From: Eledone cirrhosa
Lineage: Eukaryota > Mollusca > Cephalopoda > Octopoda > Eledonidae
Direction: 5' to 3'
Assembly (NCBI GenBank): GCA_964016885.1
Contig: OZ024748.1
Location: forward strand, 33,150,990 to 33,214,989
Length of the DNA stretch: 64,000 nucleotides
The notes under the pieces were generated by a model that saw only the letters and a program-made list of their open reading frames with translations, ran no database searches and was not told the DNA's origin. Made by a program: the position numbers and the translations under genes. This document shows, piece after piece, positions 60,100 through 64,000 of the stretch (the first letter of the stretch is position 1; every line of letters starts with the position of its first letter).

Positions 60100-60790
60100 C
60101 TCCCAAATTATGGTTTCAATGTGGGCAAGATATGATGCAGCCAACTGACCAGATCCTCCTCATAACAGCTCCACCCAGGTCCCACTATGAACAAGGCTTG
60201 GTGCTGCCAACTGTCCAGAACCTCGTAATAAAGGTGTCACTCAGGGCTTTACTATGAACAAGGCTTGGTATGGCCAACTAACCAGAACCTCATAATAAAC
60301 GTGTCACCCAGGGCTCTACTATGAACAAGGCTTGGTATGGCCAACTAACCAGAACCTCATAATAAACGTGTCACCCAGGGCTCTACTATGAACAAGGCTT
60401 GGTATGGCCAACTAACCAGAACCTCATAATAAAGGTGTCACCCAGGGCTTTACTATGAACAAGGCTTGGTATGGCCAACTAACCAGAACCTCATAATAAA
60501 GGTGTCACCCAGGGCTCTACTATGAACAAGGCTTGGTATGGCCATCTGACCAGAACCTTGTAATAAAGGTGTCACCCAGGGCTTTACTATGAACAAGGCT
60601 TGGTAAGGCCAACTGGCTAGAACCCCGTAATAAAGGTGTCACCCAGGGCTCTGCTATGAACAAGGCTTGGTATGGCCAACTGGCCAGAACCCTCTCATAA
60701 AGGTGTCACCCAGGGCTCTACTATGAACAAGGCTTGGTAAGGCTAACTGGCCAGGCCTACTTCATAATGGGTCTACCAAGATCCCAAAAC
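60100..60790 (+). repeat. 67-bp tandem array in LINE 3' region (~9-10 copies)
   Basis: Unit with GGCTCTACTATGAACAAGGC, TTGGTATGGCCAACTAACCA and GAACCTCATAATAAAGGTGT; exact 67-bp spacing between GTGTCACCCA at 60,301, 60,368 and 60,435. Edge copies are more diverged (60,110-60,240 and 60,780-60,980), central ones nearly identical. It sits between the end of the LINE coding frame and the LINE 3' tail. Confidence 0.9.
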
Positions 60791-61055
60791 ACAGCAACAG
60801 TCCCGATATTGTACAAGGTACACTGCTGCCATCTGGCCAGATTTTCCAGTAACAAGGCTCCACTATGTGTAAGACTTTGAGAGTTCAACTGGCTAGACCT
60901 CCCTCATAGTGGGACTACCTAGCTCTCAAACTATAGCTCCACTATGAGCCGGTTACAGTGAAGCCACCTGGCCTGTCCCTCCTCATAACTGTGCCAGCCA
61001 CTGTAAATGTGGTTGGTGTTAGGAAGAGCATCCCACTGTAAAAAAGGAAATAAAC
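60791..61055 (+). mobile_element. Diverged 67-bp units and LINE 3' tail
   Basis: Degenerate units (CTGCCATCTGGCCAGATTTT, CTCCACTATGTGTAAGAC, CTCCACTATGAGCCGG) lead to CACTGTAAATGTGGTTGGTG and TTAGGAAGAGCATCCCACTG, the LINE tail block, here without the final GAT repeat. Confidence 0.65.
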
Positions 61056-61239
61056 ATTTGGTTATCTATATATACATATATATATATATATATAACCAAA
61101 GATTAATATGGTTCATTGATTACGCAATGAATATAGTTTTACAATAGATTAAAAGCACTCTACAATTAAGTTTTCTGGAGTTATTAATATTATTCAGAAT
61201 ATTAATAAATGAAGACATACACATTATCAAAATATGTTT
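61056..61239. other. AT-rich spacer, no gene
   Basis: Contains a (TA)n tract at about 61,068-61,094; nothing else recognised. Confidence 0.5.
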
Positions 61240-61470
61240 TATTATATATATTTAGAAGGTACTGTGCTGTTTGTTCAGTACGTCCTCATGAAATAAAATA
61301 CATGAATTGGTGTATGATATAACTCAACGGTCTTGATGGTTCAATTCCAGTATTGGCAATACTCGAATTGAACCATCAAGACCGTTGAGGTATGTCATAC
61401 ATCAATTCATGTATTTCATCTGACAAGGACGTACTGAAAAAACAGCACAGTACCTTCGAAATATATATAA
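61240..61470. repeat. Long near-perfect hairpin 1 (~110-bp arms, virtually no loop)
   Basis: The left arm (about 61,240-61,355) and right arm (about 61,357-61,470) are reverse complements with few mismatches: AAGGTACTGTGCTGTTTGTT / AACAGCACAGTACCTTC outside, CAACGGTCTTGATGGTTCAA / TTGAACCATCAAGACCGTTG inside, AGTATTG-G-CAATACT at the tip. No coding. It looks like a foldback/MITE-type element or a snap-back duplication. A minus-strand SINE adjoins the right end. Confidence 0.85.
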
Positions 61471-61657
61471 TTGTCTCTACTTTAGGCACAAGGGAAGCAA
61501 TTACCCAGTGCATTACTAGTACTTTATTTTATCGACCCCGTAAGGATGAAAGGCAAAGTCAACCTCAGCGGGATTTGAACTCAGATCGTAAAGGGACGTA
61601 ACTATGCTGGAAAGCATGGCGTCCGACCCTCTACCGATACTGCCAATCCACCGCCCA
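61469..61657 (-). mobile_element. tRNA-derived SINE (main type), minus strand
   Basis: The minus strand carries GGTGGATTGGCAGTATCGGT, GGTCGGACGCCATGCTTTCC, GAGTTCAAATCCCGCTGAGG and GTAATTGCTTCCCTTGTGCC. CGAAATATATATA before and GCGAAATATATATA after it may be the target duplication. It abuts hairpin 1. Confidence 0.9.
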
Positions 61658-61683
61658 TTGGCGAAATATATATATATATAAAT

Positions 61684-61706
61684 ATTTTTTTTTTTTTTTT
61701 TTTTTT
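61684..61706. repeat. Poly(T) tract
   Basis: About 22 consecutive T residues between the SINE and hairpin 2. Confidence 0.9.
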
Positions 61707-61736
61707 AAAAGAATAGAGGTGTAACACACAAGTTAT

Positions 61737-62118
61737 GATATATTGGTAAACGGAATAGAAAATGCTGACAAATTGTTCACAGTGAAAAATAGTTTAATTA
61801 GGAATAAGTGAGAATTAGTAATAGTATTGGTTAGTATTCAGTTTTGGTTTTAAGTTTTACCAGTTGCGCATTTCTAATGCTTTTCAAAATTAATTTTGAG
61901 ATAGAGCGTCCGTGATGTTTGCTCTGAACTGTGCAAACATCACGGACGCTCTATCTCAAAATTAATTTTGAAAAGCATTAGAAATGCGCAACCGGTAAAA
62001 CTTAAAACGAAAACTGAATACTAACCAATACTATTACTAATTCTCACTTATTCCTAATTAAACTATTTTTCACTGTGAACAATTTGTCAGCATTTTCTAT
62101 TCCGTTTACCAATATATA
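61737..62118. repeat. Long near-perfect hairpin 2 (~186-bp arms, 10-nt loop)
   Basis: Left arm 61,737-61,922 and right arm 61,933-62,118 pair with only a few mismatches (for example ACCAGTTGCG against CGCAACCGGT). The ends are TATATTGGTAAACGG / CCGTTTACCAATATA and the loop is TCTGAACTGT. There are no long open frames. This fits a foldback MITE with a TA target duplication; a hairpin transcript is also conceivable. Confidence 0.9.
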
Positions 62119-62726
62119 CATATATATTTTTATACTCGGATTTTTTTCCTAGAGTGCTTAAATTATTTGTGACTAATCCCGTTTTTTTTATAAAAAAAAC
62201 TGCGATAATATTGCTTTTTGCTGAACTCCTTTTGACTGTTGTTTCTTGTAAACAAACATTCATCTCATTCTGATGTCACTAGCCATGTCTTTCCTCATGT
62301 GCGTTTTTCATAATCACGCATGATGGTAAACTAGCCTGTTTTTAAATTCCCTTTTTGGCATATAAATCTGTAAGAATCCTGGTTATCAAGTTGAGCTCTG
62401 CTGAGGATTGAATTCCAACCATGATCATCTCCACTGAAAGTTTTCATGAAATAGTCTTTAAGACTATACAGAGCATTTGAAGTTTTTCCAAATTGAAGGA
62501 TGAGTATTTTAAACTTTATTTTATCATGAGTTAAGGCTCTATTGATTTTTCCCTGGATTTCACTAAATTCTGTGGATGAATTTATATCCTGATTCTCTTT
62601 GAGATGAGTTTGAATTATTTTTCCCACATCTTACGTTAACTATTTTTCCCATTTTGACGCTATAGTCACTTATATATTATGGAGTGCTGTTGGCTTTTCG
62701 CTGCAGTGTTTTCTATACCTTTCATT

Positions 62727-62759
<33 letters not shown>

Positions 62760-62765
62760 ATATAT
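62119..62765 (-). other. Unrecognised stretch with a 98-codon minus-strand frame
   Basis: The minus strand is open over 62,331-62,627 (MGKIIQTHLKENQDINSSTE..., ...SILSRAQLDNQDSYRFIC). Composition is coding-like and not low-complexity, but I recognise no family, there is no sign of splice sites, and the frame continues upstream only with stops. It may be a decayed mobile-element ORF. A (TA)n tract at 62,727-62,770 separates it from the LINE. Confidence 0.25.
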
Positions 62766-62769
62766 ATAT

Positions 62770-64000
62770 AACTTTGATAGGTTTGGGCCAATATTGGCCC
62801 AGGCCATGTCTAACTTAATAGCACCACCTGGCGAAGTCTTTCAAATCAGGATTTGGACACCATGGCCCACTCAGGAAGTGAGTTATTGTTTACGGAGACA
62901 TATCCGGGTGTAGGAGGTTTATCCGGGATTTCTTGAAGAAATTTGTCCAAAGACCTTTTGAATTTTATGGGGTCTCTTTCTTTTTTAATGTTTTGGTGTA
63001 ATGTTAAAGAGAGTGGGGCCAACTGAGGTGAAAAAATTGTGCTGTATTGTTGTTATGAGATGTGAGTGAGATTTTTGTTGCGGGCGGATAGTACGGGGCC
63101 CAAGACTTGGGTGTTCCTTAAAGGTGATGCCAACATCATTTGGGCAATGCTGATGGAATATTTTCCACATCATGCAGATAATGTAGCACTCACAGCGACG
63201 TTGGAGAGAATAAAGGTTGAGCTTTTCTAATCGACTCCAATAGTCAAGGCCTGTCATGCCATCTATCTTTCTTGTAATTGACCTTTGAGGTATTTCACTT
63301 TCATGATACTTTGTTTCGTGTGGGGAGAGCACAGTGGACAACAGTATTCAATGTGGGGTCGGGCAAAAGTGGAGAAGAGAAGAATAATGGTGCAGATATC
63401 TCTTGTCTGGGAGGTTCTGAGAATCCAGGGACTCATTCTGTGGGCCATGTCAACTTTGCTGTTTATATGAGTGGTCCAGCTTATGTTGTTGTCCACAATT
63501 ACTCCCAAGTCTCTGATGTTGTTGGATGCCATGAGAGTTTCACTAGAAGTAAGAGAATATAGGAGTTTCAATGCATCTTTTTTTCCAAAGTGGATTAACT
63601 CAAATTAATCCTTGTTCAGCAGCATATTGTTCTTTTCCATCCATTGGATAACAGCCAGTAGGTCTGACTGAAGGTGTGTCTGGTCACCCACTCCATTGAT
63701 GACCTTCTGGAGCTTGGAATCATCAGCAAAGATTCTCATGTTGCTGTGCTTGATGACATCAGTAACGTCATTTATATAGATAATGAAAAGAAGTGGGCCT
63801 AATACAGTGCCTTGTAGGACACCACTACTGACTTTGCCTGGGCTTGATTGTACACCTTCGACTACAACATGTTGGGCTCTGTCTGTCAGGAAACATTGAT
63901 CCATTGCAGTAACTTTCCAGAGACACCAATGTCGGATAGTTTTTTTCAGTAAAATGTTGTGATCAACCCTGTCAAAGGCCTTGCTGAAATCAGGGTAGAT
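62770..64000 (-). pseudogene. CR1/Jockey-like LINE, 3' part, continuing beyond the window
   Basis: Read from the right edge on the minus strand: YPDFSKAFDRVDHNILL (RT block with catalytic Asp), then SSGVLQGTVLGPLLFIIYINDV, MRIFADDSKL (catalytic FADD at about 63,740), MEKNNMLLNKD. After a frame break near 63,600 comes IRDLGVIVDNNISWTTHI, RPHIEYCCPLCSPH. Another break is followed by RSITRKIDGMTGLDYWSRLE, LNLYSLQRRCE, and SVGPTLFNITPKH before a final FKRSLDKF-like part. This order is that of Jockey/CR1-group non-LTR ORF2. The frame breaks show that it is inactive. It is a different family from the LINE at 53,888. Confidence 0.8.

Overview
The window looks like a stretch of cephalopod mollusc (octopus-type) nuclear DNA, rich in repeats and poor in genes. 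This is an inference from: (i) many copies of a tRNA-derived SINE with the tail typical of cephalopod genomes; (ii) a cluster of poly-C2H2 zinc-finger genes whose coding part sits in one terminal exon; (iii) abundant non-LTR retrotransposon 3' ends finishing in GATGATGAT; (iv) high AT content with many (TA)n tracts. No operon-like or prokaryotic features are present.

Layout. 1-4,512: debris of two Penelope-like (GIY-YIG) retroelements. One is split into head-to-head halves; the other is a 3' portion followed directly by the 5' part of a second unit. Both carry hammerhead-ribozyme-like cores. 4,505-17,405: a 12.9-kb satellite of 20-bp units, in one orientation up to about 11,988 and in the opposite orientation after it. 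The centre is a true inverted duplication, and the right arm holds a recent ~0.9-kb tandem duplication. 17,430-17,945: a short 30-bp satellite. 17,948-34,085: a 16-kb satellite of 48-bp units (about 336) running directly into a LINE 3' tail. 34,446-34,830: an internally deleted, opposite-strand copy of the Penelope-like element, so related fragments in inverted orientation flank the satellite block.

34,831-50,940: the zinc-finger cluster. The only intact gene (35,554-36,864, 14 fingers) is followed by two fingers lost behind a nonsense codon. Two paralogues (45,475-45,984 and 48,554-49,237) are broken by a stop or by frameshifts, and two further loci survive only as a decayed finger. Each locus lies in a recurring module (upstream block, SINE, LINE C-terminal fragment), which points to growth of the cluster by segmental duplication. 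A 452-bp Helitron interrupts one module.

50,945-64,000: nested retroelements. These include a degenerate endonuclease-RT LINE (53,888-57,133), a second LINE split by a probable solo LTR and carrying a 67-bp tandem array in its 3' region, two long near-perfect hairpins (61,240-61,470 and 61,737-62,118), and the 3' part of another LINE on the minus strand running off the window.

The most interesting observation is that the 48-bp satellite unit matches a two-copy tandem motif in the 3' tails of LINEs elsewhere in the window. The large array therefore appears to have grown out of a LINE 3' UTR. The 67-bp array at 60,100 suggests the same kind of process. All alignments were made by eye; no computation was run.
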